From an uncultured Muribaculaceae bacterium (GTDB taxonomy: Bacteria > Bacteroidota > Bacteroidia > Bacteroidales > Muribaculaceae): DNA of 64,000 nt. Each line of letters opens with the position of its first letter. Position 1 is the first letter of the stretch. The notes below the pieces were generated by a model. It was given only the letters and a program-made list of their open reading frames with translations. It had not been told where the DNA came from and did not search any database. Below are positions 1-8,457 of this stretch, piece by piece. The position numbers and the translations under genes were made by a program. The stretch lies in contig CAJUFH010000004.1 of NCBI GenBank assembly GCA_910585755.1, positions 1 through 64,000 on the forward strand, given 5' to 3'.

Positions 1-2384
1 GTGGCCACCCCGGGCCGAGGGGCCTTAGCAGCCCCCTCGGCCTTGATATTTACGCCGTTAGGATTTGACGGCAGCGGAGAGGAGGTCCAGAGGTCTTTGA
101 TGCGTTTGCGGTTGTCTACCAGGCTCTTGCACCGGGAGCGCAATACGGCGGCGTTGAAAGGCTTCGCGAGGTAGCCGTCGGCCCCGCTGTCGTAGCCCTG
201 CGCCCGCTGTTCGTCCATGGAGCACGCGGTAAGGAGGAGTACGGGGATATGGGAGGTAGAGATTTCCTCTTTCACGCGGCGGCACAGCTCGAGTCCGTCC
301 ATGACGGGCATCATGACGTCGCAGATTATTATGTCGGGCACATATTTCGCGGCCAGGCGCATTCCCTCCTTCCCGTCGGGGGCACCAATGACCTCGTAGT
401 CGCCGCTCATCAACTGCTTGACGAGCAGCCGCATGTCCTCGTTGTCGTCAATAACCAGCAGGAGGGGCTTTTGGGGGGCGGACGGGTCAGACGGGTCGGA
501 CGAGGGGGCAAGAGCGGGGAGCGTCTGGTCGATTTTTCCCAGTTCGCTTTCGATTTCGGAGGAGGAGATTGTCGGAACCGCGCCGGTCGCGGCGCTGTCG
601 ATGTGGCTTACCGGGAGGCGCACGGTGAAAGTAGAGCCTTTCCCAACCGTGCTGTCGACTGAAATAGAGCCTCCGTGAAGCTCCACGAAGGCTTTCGCCA
701 GCGAAAGCCCGATGCCGGAGCCGTTGGGGTGTACGCGGTCGACCTGGAAGAATCTGTCGAATATGTTGCCGAGGTCTTCAGCGGGGATTCCCATCCCGGT
801 GTCGGCAACGGAGAGAACCAGCTCTCCCCCCTCCAGGCGGCAGACTACCGCTATGCGGCCGTTGTCGGGGGTGTACTTTACCGCGTTGGAAACCAGGTTG
901 AAGAATACCCGTTCGATTTTCTCGGTATCGACGGCCATAGTGAAGCCTTCGGGGAGGGAAATGTCGAGCGAGAGCTTTATGTCGCGCTTGCGGGCCGTGG
1001 CGCGGAACGCTTCGGCCCATTCCGCCAGGAGTTCGCCGACAGGGGCTTCCGCAAGGCGGATGTCGAGCTTGCCGTTTTCGTATTTTCGGAAGTCAAGAAT
1101 CTGATTGATAAGTCTTTTGAGGATGCGCACGTTCTTGTCGGCAATCCTTATCAGGGTTTTCTGCGACTCGTCGAGATTAGGCGCGGCGGCGAGCTGCTCG
1201 ACCGGTTCGGCGATGAGGGTCAGGGGAGTGCGCAGGTCGTGGGAGACGTTCGTGAAGAACCTCAGTTTTGACTGGGTCGCGGCGTCGAGGTCGGCCTGGT
1301 GTTTACGGCGCTGCCAGAAGGCCCTGAGAACCAGGAAGAGAACGCCCAACAGCAGCAGGGCGATCGCGATGGTCGCGTAGAGAAGCCAGGTCTGGGCCGA
1401 ATGGCGGTCCCAGAACTCGTCGACCTGGCTTTTTAGCAGTTTGATTTTCCGCGTCTCCTCCGAGAGGGCGTCGTTCTGCATAAGGAGAATGTCGGCGTTG
1501 GATAGGTCGACGGCTGAGGAGAGGGGTAGCTGGTTAATGGTATCGTAGGGCTCCCCTTTCAGAATTGCGAGGGCGGTGCGTATGAGCTGGTGCCCCTCAG
1601 TGGGGTATAGGAATGTGGCGTCAATCACGCTGTCGGCCACGGCCCGGATACCGATTTGCGGGGCCGCGTCGATTCCTATCACCTTTATGTCGAGACCCCT
1701 CCGGCGCGCCACTTCCGATGCGGCGATGGCCATGCGGTCGTTATGGGCGTAAACCAGGTCAACGTCGGGATGGGCCGCCAGCATCGAGTCGGCGGCGATG
1801 GCCGCGTCGTCGTAGTTCCAGTTGCCGTAGGCCGTTCCGAGCATCTCGAGACCCTCGCTTGCGGCGGCTTCGGCGAAACCGTTATGGCGCTCCTCGGCGG
1901 GCGTGGAGCCCTTCAGGCCGTGGATTTCGATTACCTTTCCCCCTCTGCCCGCGAGGTTGCGGGCGTAGCGCGCGGCCATTCGGCCGATCGCCGTGTTGTC
2001 GACCCCCTGGAAGGCGGTGTAGGTATCTCCGTGGATGTTTCGGTCGAAAACTATCACGGGGGTGCCGCTTTGGTATGCCTTCTTTATTATAGGTGTGATG
2101 GCATCGGCCTCGTTCGGGGCGGCGATTATGATGTCGAACTTATTGTCAAGGAAATACTGGATGTCGGCGATCTGTTTGTCGTTGCTGTCGTCGGCGGAGC
2201 GTATTTCTACCGTCGCCTCGGGGTGGAACATTACCTCGCGGTATATCTCGTCGTTCATCTTGCTCCGCCAGTCGTCCTGGCTGCACTGGGATACTCCGAT
2301 ACGGTAGTTCGGGGCATCCCCTCCGCAGGATTGCGCGAGGAACGATAACAGAAGTATGGCAAATATCGGTAATATTCGTTTCAT
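1..2384 (-). CDS. Hybrid two-component sensor with sugar-binding periplasmic domain (3' end cut by window edge)
   Basis: One-protein two-component regulator, open to the left edge, so the end of the gene is missing. A lipoprotein-like signal (LLLSFLAQSCGG) is followed by a periplasmic-binding-protein fold of the LacI/ribose-binding type (about residues 25-300), a membrane span near 333-355, a histidine kinase with the phospho-acceptor in the FFTNVSHDLRTPL motif (His382), and ATPase boxes (NLVSNAVKYTP, DTGMGIP, GSGIGLSLAK). A receiver domain follows (VIDDNEDM; acceptor Asp689 in IICDVMMP). The AraC-type DNA-binding domain usual for the family should lie beyond position 1. It diverges from GH32, sugar porter and fructokinase genes. 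That context matches the fructose-sensing regulator of Bacteroides thetaiotaomicron (BT1754), whose periplasmic domain is also of the binding-protein type. Fructose as ligand is inferred from this. Confidence 0.93.
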   Translation of the reverse strand, partial: MKRILPIFAILLLSFLAQSCGGDAPNYRIGVSQCSQDDWRSKMNDEIYREVMFHPEATVEIRSADDSNDKQIADIQYFLDNKFDIIIAAPNEADAITPIIKKAYQSGTPVIVFDRNIHGDTYTAFQGVDNTAIGRMAARYARNLAGRGGKVIEIHGLKGSTPAEERHNGFAEAAASEGLEMLGTAYGNWNYDDAAIAADSMLAAHPDVDLVYAHNDRMAIAASEVARRRGLDIKVIGIDAAPQIGIRAVADSVIDATFLYPTEGHQLIRTALAILKGEPYDTINQLPLSSAVDLSNADILLMQNDALSEETRKIKLLKSQVDEFWDRHSAQTWLLYATIAIALLLLGVLFLVLRAFWQRRKHQADLDAATQSKLRFFTNVSHDLRTPLTLIAEPVEQLAAAPNLDESQKTLIRIADKNVRILKRLINQILDFRKYENGKLDIRLAEAPVGELLAEWAEAFRATARKRDIKLSLDISLPEGFTMAVDTEKIERVFFNLVSNAVKYTPDNGRIAVVCRLEGGELVLSVADTGMGIPAEDLGNIFDRFFQVDRVHPNGSGIGLSLAKAFVELHGGSISVDSTVGKGSTFTVRLPVSHIDSAATGAVPTISSSEIESELGKIDQTLPALAPSSDPSDPSAPQKPLLLVIDDNEDMRLLVKQLMSGDYEVIGAPDGKEGMRLAAKYVPDIIICDVMMPVMDGLELCRRVKEEISTSHIPVLLLTACSMDEQRAQGYDSGADGYLAKPFNAAVLRSRCKSLVDNRKRIKDLWTSSPLPSNPNGVNIKAEGAAKAPRPGVA

Positions 2385-2623
2385 GGTAACTGACTTAATC
2401 GGAATAACCCATTGCAAAGGCTTCAATGGATAGTTTGTGTGATACAAAATTAGTTGTTTAAAATGTAAAAATCGGTGCGTTTTCTTGCAAAAATGGGGCG
2501 ATGAGCCAAAATTGCAACGTTACGCGCAATTTTTAATACGCTCTGCGAGGTTTTGTTTGTAGCTTTGTGATGCCTCGTAAAAGGCCCATGAAAAAGTAAC
2601 CACCCTGCGATATACCATCTGCA
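2385..2623. promoter_or_regulatory. Divergent promoter region between the sensor and the fructan operon
   Basis: This 239-bp A+T-rich stretch separates two divergent genes. A good Bacteroidetes -7 box (TAGCTTTG, 2560-2567) serves the plus-strand GH32 operon. I did not find a convincing -33 partner or a clear minus-strand promoter. The binding site of the hybrid regulator is expected here but cannot be picked out by eye. Confidence 0.55.
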
Positions 2624-4456
2624 ATGAAAAACTATTCCAAAGCGGCACTGCTCGCGGCAACCCTCCTCTCAGCCTCCGGCCTTTCGGCGGCCGACGGTGG
2701 AGTGACGGTCGAGCATCTCGGAACGAACAATACCCTGGTGCGGGTCAACGGCGACTCGCGTTACGTCATAATGCCGGTGCAGGAGTCGAACGACGACGCC
2801 AAGGTCAACGTGCTTGTCGACGGCAAGCTCGAACGAGTGATGTACGTGCGTCTCGCCAAGTCGAAGGTCGACTATACCGTTCCCTTTGACCTTACCCCCT
2901 ACAAGGGGCGCGAGGTAGTGTTCAACATAGTGACGACGCAAAACCGCTCTTCGGTCCGCGAGGCCAAGGAGGACGCATGCTGGAGCAATTTCGCTCTGGC
3001 CGACACGTTTGACACGGCCAACCGCGAGAAATACCGCCCCCTCTACCACCATACCCCCCTCTACGGATGGATGAACGACCCCAACGGGATGTTCTACAAG
3101 GACGGGGTATGGCATCTGTACTACCAGTGGAACCCCTACGGGTCGAAGTGGCAGAATATGACCTGGGGCCATTCGACATCGAAGGACCTGGTAAACTGGG
3201 AGCATCACGGCGCGGCGATCGAGCCTGACGGCCTGGGGGCCGTATTCAGCGGTTCCTGCGCCATAGACAAGGAAAACTCCGCCGGGTTCGGCAAGGACGC
3301 TGTGCTTGCGATGTACACTTCGGCCGATGTGAGCCAGATCCAGAGCCTCGCCCACAGCGGCGACAACGGTGCGACCTTCACCAAATATCCCGGAAACCCG
3401 ACGCTGACGCTCGAGAGCGAGGCGCGCGACCCGAACATGTTCTGGAACCCGGAAACGAAACTATGGACGATGGTGCTTGCCCACGCGCTCGACCACGAGA
3501 TGCTGGTATTCACCTCTCCCGATATGAAGGAATGGACGCTCCAAAGCGCCTTCGGCAAAGGACTGGGATGCCAGGACGGCGTATGGGAGTGTCCTGACCT
3601 TTTCCGGCTCCCCGTGGAGGGCACCGGCGAGGAGAAGTGGATGCTGATATGCAATATCAACCCCGGCGGCCCCTTCGGCGGGAGCGCCGCGCAGTATTTC
3701 ATCGGCGACTTCGACGGCAAGACTTTCAAGCCTGACACCGACGCGGATGGGAAAGTGCCGACCAAATGGCTCGACTACGGCAAGGACAATTACGCTTCGG
3801 TAAGCTGGAGCGACGCTCCCGAGGGGAGGCGCGCGATCATCGGCTGGATGAGCAACTGGCAGTATGCCGCCGAGGTGCCCACGACGCAGTTCCGCAGCGC
3901 CAACACGCTCCCCCGCGATGTCTCCCTTTTCCGGGGAGCTGACGGGCAGGTCTACGCCTCGACGGCTCCCTCTCCCGAGGTCAACGCTCTCCGCGGCAAG
4001 CCCGTTGTCAGCGCCAAAGGGGTGTCGCTCGGCCGGAAAGCGAAGGCCTACAGCCTCCCGAAGGAGAACGACGGGGTATGCGAGATCGAGCTGACCCTTA
4101 ATCCCAAAGAGGCGAAGACGGTCGCCATGACCCTCTCCAACGCCGAGGGTAACCATGTACTGATGACCTATGACCCCGCCGCGGGCACATTCTCGATGGA
4201 CCGCCGCGAGAGCGGGATTGTGAATTTCAGCCAGGAGTTCCCGGCGGTGACGACGGCTCCGGTTTACGGAACTGGCAAGGAGCTGACCCTCAGAATATTC
4301 ATCGACCGGTCGAGCATCGAGGTGTTCGGCAACGGGGGACGGTTCGCGATGACGAACCTCGTGTTCCCCGACGCGCCTTACAGCTCGCTCTCCCTCGCTT
4401 CCGAGGGCGGACAGGCCAAGGCGTCGCTGAAAATCTACCCCGTCCTTGTGAAATAA
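2624..4456 (+). CDS. GH32 fructan hydrolase (levanase/inulinase/invertase family)
   Basis: Secreted glycoside hydrolase family 32 enzyme of 610 residues that cleaves beta-fructosyl bonds in sucrose, inulin or levan. It has a type I signal peptide (cleavage probably near residue 22, SGLSA|ADGG) with no lipoprotein cysteine, so a periplasmic location is likely. Residues about 25-130 form an N-terminal accessory domain like the DUF4980 region of Bacteroides GH32 proteins. The catalytic five-blade domain follows with WMNDPNG (149-155, nucleophile Asp152), ARDPNMF (stabiliser Asp269) and WECPD (acid/base Glu322). The C-terminal beta-sandwich ends with the family motif DRSSIEVFGNGG. It is first in an operon with a sugar porter (22 bp downstream) and a fructokinase. 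Exo or endo mode and substrate cannot be told from sequence alone. Confidence 0.95.
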   Translation: MKNYSKAALLAATLLSASGLSAADGGVTVEHLGTNNTLVRVNGDSRYVIMPVQESNDDAKVNVLVDGKLERVMYVRLAKSKVDYTVPFDLTPYKGREVVFNIVTTQNRSSVREAKEDACWSNFALADTFDTANREKYRPLYHHTPLYGWMNDPNGMFYKDGVWHLYYQWNPYGSKWQNMTWGHSTSKDLVNWEHHGAAIEPDGLGAVFSGSCAIDKENSAGFGKDAVLAMYTSADVSQIQSLAHSGDNGATFTKYPGNPTLTLESEARDPNMFWNPETKLWTMVLAHALDHEMLVFTSPDMKEWTLQSAFGKGLGCQDGVWECPDLFRLPVEGTGEEKWMLICNINPGGPFGGSAAQYFIGDFDGKTFKPDTDADGKVPTKWLDYGKDNYASVSWSDAPEGRRAIIGWMSNWQYAAEVPTTQFRSANTLPRDVSLFRGADGQVYASTAPSPEVNALRGKPVVSAKGVSLGRKAKAYSLPKENDGVCEIELTLNPKEAKTVAMTLSNAEGNHVLMTYDPAAGTFSMDRRESGIVNFSQEFPAVTTAPVYGTGKELTLRIFIDRSSIEVFGNGGRFAMTNLVFPDAPYSSLSLASEGGQAKASLKIYPVLVK

Positions 4457-4478
4457 CTGCTTATTCGACAACCTTAAA

Positions 4479-5669
4479 ATGGATACCACCCAATCTATGA
4501 CAACGACAACAGCAAAGAAAAGCTCGTTGCTGCAATTCGCCCCGGTGATGCTCTGTTTCTTCGCCATGGGCTTCGTCGACCTGGTCGGCACGGCTTCGAA
4601 CTACGTCCAGAAGGACCTGGGCCTGACCGACTCGCAGGCCAATCTCTTTCCCTCGCTTGTTTTCTTCTGGTTCCTGATTTTCTCCGTACCGACGGGGATG
4701 CTGATGAACCGTATCGGGCGCAAGCGTACGGTGCTTATCTCCTTGATTGTTACCGCTTTCTCGCTTATCCTGCCGGTATTCGGCGACAGCTACGTCATAA
4801 TGCTTCTCAGCTTCTCGCTCCTCGGCATAGGCAACGCCATAATGCAGACATCGCTCAACCCGCTGGTTACCAACCTTATCAGCGGCGACAAGCTGGCTTC
4901 GACCCTGACGTTCGGCCAGTTCGTGAAAGCCATCGCCTCGTTCCTTGCTCCGATTATCGCTGCCTGGGGCGCCACGACCTTCATGCCGACCTTCGGGCTG
5001 GGGTGGCGCGTGCTGTTCATAATCTACGCCGCGGTCAGCCTTCTGTCGGTAACGGCGCTTGCCGCCACTCCGATTGAGGAGGAGCGCCCCGACAAGGCTT
5101 CGGGTATCGGCGAATGTGTCAAGCTCCTTGGCCGTCCGTTCATCCTGCTCTGCTTCCTCGGCATCATGTGCCACGTCGGAATCGATGTAGGCACCAACAC
5201 GACGGCTCCCAAAATCATTATGGAACGCCTGGCGCTCCCTCTTGAGGAGGCCGGTTTCGCTACCAGCGTCTATTTCATCTTCCGTACGGCGGGATGCTTC
5301 CTCGGAGCCTTTATCCTGCGCGCCATGTCGCCAAAGATTTTCTTCGGAATCAGCGTGCTGATGATGCTCGCGGCGATGGTGATGCTGTTTGTCTGCGACA
5401 CGTTAGGCGCTATCTACGTCGCCCTGGGTCTGATTGGATTCGGCAACTCCAACATCTTCTCCGTTGTGTTCTCCCAGGCTCTGATCGCTTCTCCGGCGGA
5501 GAAGAACGAGGTTTCGGGCCTTATGATCATGGGACTGTTCGGCGGGACGGTGTTCCCCCTGGCGATGGGTTACGCCGCTGACGCTGTCGGGCAGGCCGGA
5601 GCTGTCGCCGTGATGACCGTCGGGGTCGCATACCTCCTTTATTACACATTGAAAATCAGAAAAGCATAA
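4479..5669 (+). CDS. MFS sugar porter, FucP/FHS-like (probable fructose importer)
   Basis: Inner-membrane transporter of 396 residues with about 12 hydrophobic segments. The MFS loop signature between helices 2 and 3 is visible (MNRIGRKRTVLIS). The overall pattern resembles the fucose-galactose-glucose:H+ symporter group common in Bacteroidetes. The start at 4479 is used. A second ATG at 4497 is possible, since the first residues are a poorly conserved Thr-rich stretch. It sits between GH32 and fructokinase with gaps of 22 and 12 bp, so one transcript is likely. The inferred job is uptake of fructose released in the periplasm, as for BT1758 in B. thetaiotaomicron. Confidence 0.9.
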   Translation: MDTTQSMTTTTAKKSSLLQFAPVMLCFFAMGFVDLVGTASNYVQKDLGLTDSQANLFPSLVFFWFLIFSVPTGMLMNRIGRKRTVLISLIVTAFSLILPVFGDSYVIMLLSFSLLGIGNAIMQTSLNPLVTNLISGDKLASTLTFGQFVKAIASFLAPIIAAWGATTFMPTFGLGWRVLFIIYAAVSLLSVTALAATPIEEERPDKASGIGECVKLLGRPFILLCFLGIMCHVGIDVGTNTTAPKIIMERLALPLEEAGFATSVYFIFRTAGCFLGAFILRAMSPKIFFGISVLMMLAAMVMLFVCDTLGAIYVALGLIGFGNSNIFSVVFSQALIASPAEKNEVSGLMIMGLFGGTVFPLAMGYAADAVGQAGAVAVMTVGVAYLLYYTLKIRKA

Positions 5670-5681
5670 ACACGAAATAAC

Positions 5682-6560
5682 ATGAAAGACATCGTAGTAG
5701 GAATGGGTGAAGCGCTTTGGGACGTGCTTCCCGAAGGCAAGAAAATCGGAGGCGCGCCGGCCAATTTCGCATACCACGTTTCCCAGTTCGGCCTCCCGAG
5801 CTGCGTCGTGAGCGCTGTCGGCAACGACCCTCTCGGCGACGAGATTATCGAGAACTTCACATCGAAAGGCCTGAACCACCTGATTGAGCGTGTACCTTAT
5901 CCGACGGGCACCGTGCAGGTTGAAATCGACCAGGCCGGGATCCCGCAATATGAAATCAAGGAGAACGTGGCGTGGGACAATATCCCTTACACAGCCCGTC
6001 TCGAACAGCTTGCGGAGCGCACGAAGGCCGTCTGCTTCGGCTCTCTCGCCCAGCGTAACGTAGTCTCGCGCAACACAATCAACCGCTTCCTCGACGCGAT
6101 GCCGCAGACCGCCGACTCGCTGGTAGTCTTCGACGTGAACCTCCGCCAGGGTTTCTACAACAAGGAGATACTCTGCAACTCGATGAAGCGTTGCAACATA
6201 CTGAAGATTAACGACGAGGAGCTGGTTACCGTCAGCCGTATGTTCGGCTATCCCGGTATCGACCTTCAGGACAAGTGCTGGATTCTGCTCGGCAAGTACA
6301 ACCTGAAGATGCTGATTCTGACCTGCGGCATCAACGGCAGCTACGTCTTCACTCCCGGAACCGTATCCTTCCAGCCGACCCCGAAGGTAGAGGTCGCCGA
6401 CACCGTCGGCGCGGGGGATTCGTTCACAGCCGCCTTCATCGCCTCCATCCTCAAAGGGATGTCTGTCGCCGAAGCGCATGCCAAGGCCGTCCAGACCTCG
6501 GCCTTTGTCTGCACCCGCCCCGGCGCCATGCCGATCCTCCCTCCCGAAATCATCGGCTGA
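5682..6560 (+). CDS. PfkB-family fructokinase
   Basis: Cytoplasmic sugar kinase of 292 residues, normal length for the ribokinase/PfkB family. The N-terminal substrate-binding signature GGAPANFAYH and the C-terminal signature DTVGAGDSFTAAF, with catalytic base Asp246, are both intact. It would phosphorylate imported fructose with ATP for entry into glycolysis. It is last in the GH32-porter-kinase operon and corresponds in context to fructokinase BT1757. Fructose is inferred from the neighbours, because the family also acts on other sugars. The gene ends 30 bp before the first hip operator. Confidence 0.93.
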   Translation: MKDIVVGMGEALWDVLPEGKKIGGAPANFAYHVSQFGLPSCVVSAVGNDPLGDEIIENFTSKGLNHLIERVPYPTGTVQVEIDQAGIPQYEIKENVAWDNIPYTARLEQLAERTKAVCFGSLAQRNVVSRNTINRFLDAMPQTADSLVVFDVNLRQGFYNKEILCNSMKRCNILKINDEELVTVSRMFGYPGIDLQDKCWILLGKYNLKMLILTCGINGSYVFTPGTVSFQPTPKVEVADTVGAGDSFTAAFIASILKGMSVAEAHAKAVQTSAFVCTRPGAMPILPPEIIG

Positions 6561-6590
6561 CCCACGGAATATCCAGAATTTATATAGAAA

Positions 6591-6691
6591 TTACACCCCA
6601 ACGGGTGTAATTTTCCTTTTTATCCGGTTTTTTATACCCAATGGGGTGCAATGTTGGTTGTTTTTGTTATCTTTGCACCCAAACGGGTATA
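6591..6691 (+). promoter_or_regulatory. hipBST promoter with three palindromic operators
   Basis: Three copies of one inverted repeat precede hipB. Site 1 (6591-6610) is TTACACCC-CAAC-GGGTGTAA and is perfect. Site 2 (6633-6650) is TATACCC-AATG-GGGTGCA. Site 3 (6674-6691) is TGCACCC-AAAC-GGGTATA. All keep ACCC-N4-GGGT. A Bacteroidetes -7 box TATCTTTG lies at 6668-6675 and runs into site 3, so a bound repressor would cover the promoter and start site. The spacing of about 41-42 bp between site centres is close to four helical turns. The obvious ligand is HipB, whose gene starts 7 bp after site 3. Autoregulation is an inference from hip families. Confidence 0.85.
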
Positions 6692-6698
6692 GATTAAC

Positions 6699-6902
6699 AT
6701 GACAGTATTAGCCAAATATGTGAAAGAGATGCGTAAGCAGTTCGGCCTTACGCAGATTGACTTGTCTCAAAAATCGGGAGTCGGATTGCGCTTTGTCCGC
6801 GAACTGGAGCAGGGAAAAGAAACACTCCGTCTTGACAAGGTCAACCAGGTATTGGCGCTTTTCGGTTCAGAAATGGCTCCTGCTAAAATCACCAGGTTAT
6901 GA
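6699..6902 (+). CDS. hipB: HipB-like XRE-family antitoxin/repressor
   Basis: Small DNA-binding protein of 67 residues with one Cro/C1 helix-turn-helix (about residues 10-62). The recognisable core is LTQIDLSQKSGVGLRFVRELEQG, shown here only as a landmark at residues 17-39. It matches HipB of hipBA/hipBST modules in size and ends right after the HTH. It overlaps the next gene by 4 bp (ATGA at 6899-6902), which suggests translational coupling. Three palindromes upstream are its likely operators. Base composition is lower in G+C than the sugar genes to the left, suggesting the cassette was acquired. Confidence 0.92.
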   Translation: MTVLAKYVKEMRKQFGLTQIDLSQKSGVGLRFVRELEQGKETLRLDKVNQVLALFGSEMAPAKITRL

Positions 6903-7225
6903 AACAGGCAAGTATATATGTCAATTCAAAACTCGCCGGAATTCTGACAGAGGATGACGAGGGCTATGAGTTCCGATATGATTCGGAATACCTGAATTCC
7001 GATGACGCTGTGGCTGTAAGCCTTACTTTGCCATTGAGGGATAAGAAGTTCCGAAGCACGGTCCTGTTTCCATTCTTTGACGGACTGATTCCGGAGGGAT
7101 GGCTTCTTGACATAGCTGAACAGAGTTGGAAAATTTCGGCGAGGGACAGATTCTCGTTACTGCTGGCTTGTTGCAAGGATTGCATCGGTAATGTCAGCGT
7201 CGTACCGTTAAAGGAGGAGGACTGA
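6899..7225 (+). CDS. hipS: HipS-like protein (HipA N-terminal subdomain 1 as a separate gene)
   Basis: Protein of 108 residues equal to the N-terminal subdomain of HipA kinases. The couple motif DGLIPEGW and the ending DRFSLLLACCKDCIGNVSVVP are typical of that subdomain. In classical hipBA this part is fused to the kinase. In the HipBST module of enteropathogenic E. coli it is a separate protein, HipS, which neutralises the HipT kinase. Here it is a complete short gene with its own stop, overlapping hipB by 4 bp and followed 4 bp later by the kinase gene. The second start has its own purine-rich stretch (GGAGGAGGA), so this looks like a stable split rather than a frameshift. Confidence 0.88.
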   Translation: MKQASIYVNSKLAGILTEDDEGYEFRYDSEYLNSDDAVAVSLTLPLRDKKFRSTVLFPFFDGLIPEGWLLDIAEQSWKISARDRFSLLLACCKDCIGNVSVVPLKEED

Positions 7226-7229
7226 GAGT

Positions 7230-8174
7230 ATGAATAAATGCCTGTATTGTTATAAGCCATTGAAGGACGGCGAGAAAGACTATCATAAAGCGTGTGCCCG
7301 GAAAATCTTTGAAACCTCAGTTGTTCCGACACTTCCCTACACCAGGGCCAATATAAAGGACCTGGCTCGGGAAATAGTTTCGGCAAGTACCACTGTGACA
7401 GGTGTACAGGCAAAGCTGTCCCTGGATATAGCACGCGGTACCGGTGGGGAACAGCGACGTTTTACGATAGTAGGGCTATGGGGGCGCTTTATATTGAAAC
7501 CCCAGACCGAACTATATCCACACCTCCCTGAAAACGAGGACTTGACAATGCGTATGGCTGATGCTGTCGGAATACGTACCGTTCCCCATTCTCTGATTCG
7601 GTTTGCAGATGGCGAACTGTGCTATATTACCCGCAGGATTGACCGTGAGAGCGATGGTTCAAAGGTTGCGATGGAAGATATGTGCCAGTTGTCGGAGCGA
7701 TTGACGGAGGACAAATATAAAGGTTCATATGAGCGTATTGCCAAGCTGATACTCAAATATTCGGAAGCGCCGCTTTTGGATGTCGTTAATTTTTGGGAAA
7801 TAGTTGTTTTTTCATGGCTGACGGGAAACGCTGACATGCATTTGAAAAATTTTTCTATTTATCGTCCCTCGGCGGTCAATAGGATGACGCCTGCCTATGA
7901 CCTCCTCTCGACCTCGTTGGTTATGCCGAACGATGACGAGGAGCTTGCGTTGACTTTAAACGGTAAAAAGAAAAGAATCAAAAAGCTGGATTTTGTAACG
8001 GCGATGCGGGAAAGCGGTATGGATGGAAAATCAATTGACAATTTATTCGACAGATTCTCAAAGGCTATTCCGAAATGGCATACGCTTATCGAAGATTCTT
8101 TTTTGCCAGATGAAATGAAACAGGCTTATATAGAATTGATTAGCGATATGTCAAATCGTTTGTTGACGGAATGA
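7230..8174 (+). CDS. hipT: HipT-like serine/threonine kinase toxin (HipA C-terminal part)
   Basis: Kinase of 314 residues of the HipA/HipT family. In known members the toxin phosphorylates an aminoacyl-tRNA synthetase (GltX for HipA, TrpS for HipT), which halts translation. An N-terminal Cys/His cluster (CLYCYKPL, then HKAC) suggests a small zinc-binding knob. TGVQAKLSL and FILKP correspond to the ATP-binding region. NADMHLKNFS carries the catalytic Asp202 and Asn207, and AYDLL carries the metal-binding Asp224. All catalytic residues are therefore present. HipS and HipB are the presumed antitoxins. The target here is unknown. Transcription probably ends at the hairpin at 8223-8245. Confidence 0.92.
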   Translation: MNKCLYCYKPLKDGEKDYHKACARKIFETSVVPTLPYTRANIKDLAREIVSASTTVTGVQAKLSLDIARGTGGEQRRFTIVGLWGRFILKPQTELYPHLPENEDLTMRMADAVGIRTVPHSLIRFADGELCYITRRIDRESDGSKVAMEDMCQLSERLTEDKYKGSYERIAKLILKYSEAPLLDVVNFWEIVVFSWLTGNADMHLKNFSIYRPSAVNRMTPAYDLLSTSLVMPNDDEELALTLNGKKKRIKKLDFVTAMRESGMDGKSIDNLFDRFSKAIPKWHTLIEDSFLPDEMKQAYIELISDMSNRLLTE

Positions 8175-8213
8175 CTTCCGCATATTAGGTAGATAATGCT
8201 TTGGATGCTCGGG

Positions 8214-8250
8214 AAAAAAGCGGGCCGCGTCGTCGCGACGCGGCCTGTCT
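8214..8250. terminator. Bidirectional intrinsic terminator after hipT
   Basis: A 10-bp G+C-rich stem (8223-8232 with 8236-8245, loop TCG). On the minus strand it is followed by six T (8219-8214). On the plus strand it is followed by TGTCTTTT. The stronger U-tract is on the minus strand, where no protein gene enters, so it points to a minus-strand RNA to the right. Confidence 0.8.
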
Positions 8251-8457
8251 TTTGTCGGAACCGCCCATAGGCAGGCGGCCGTCGGGGATTGCCATGATGC
8301 AATCTGTTACACACCGGATCTATCGAATCACTACTTGGTTAATCTCTTCATCAATCAATGATATCGGTTCCGCGAGTTTCCTACTCGCTCCTGGTGAATG
8401 GTGTAGGGTGAAAGGTTAAGCTCTATTCGGTATGAGTTTGGGATGAGGGTTCATCCT
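8214..8457 (-). ncRNA. Candidate structured non-coding RNA (unidentified)
   Basis: The 466-bp gap 8175-8640 holds no plausible protein gene but strong secondary structure. On the minus strand a TAACTTCG box (8471-8464), the same form as other promoters here, would start an RNA near 8457 that ends at the six-T terminator, about 240 nt. It contains two perfect hairpins, 8441-8456 (6 bp, 4-nt loop) and 8372-8388 (6 bp, 5-nt loop). The 5' and 3' sides TACACC and GGTGTGTA could close a roughly 100-nt domain. Just outside, 8472-8509 has another stem (GCCGT/ACGGC closing GGGTAA/TTACCC). I do not recognise 6S RNA, RNase P, tmRNA or SRP signatures. The strand and ends are inferences. Confidence 0.5.

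Noticed and set aside
6899..8174. Frameshifted single hipA gene
   Set aside because: Each part has its own start, stop and purine-rich leader, the split is at the HipS/HipT border, and HipT has its own N-terminal Cys cluster, so two genes are more likely.
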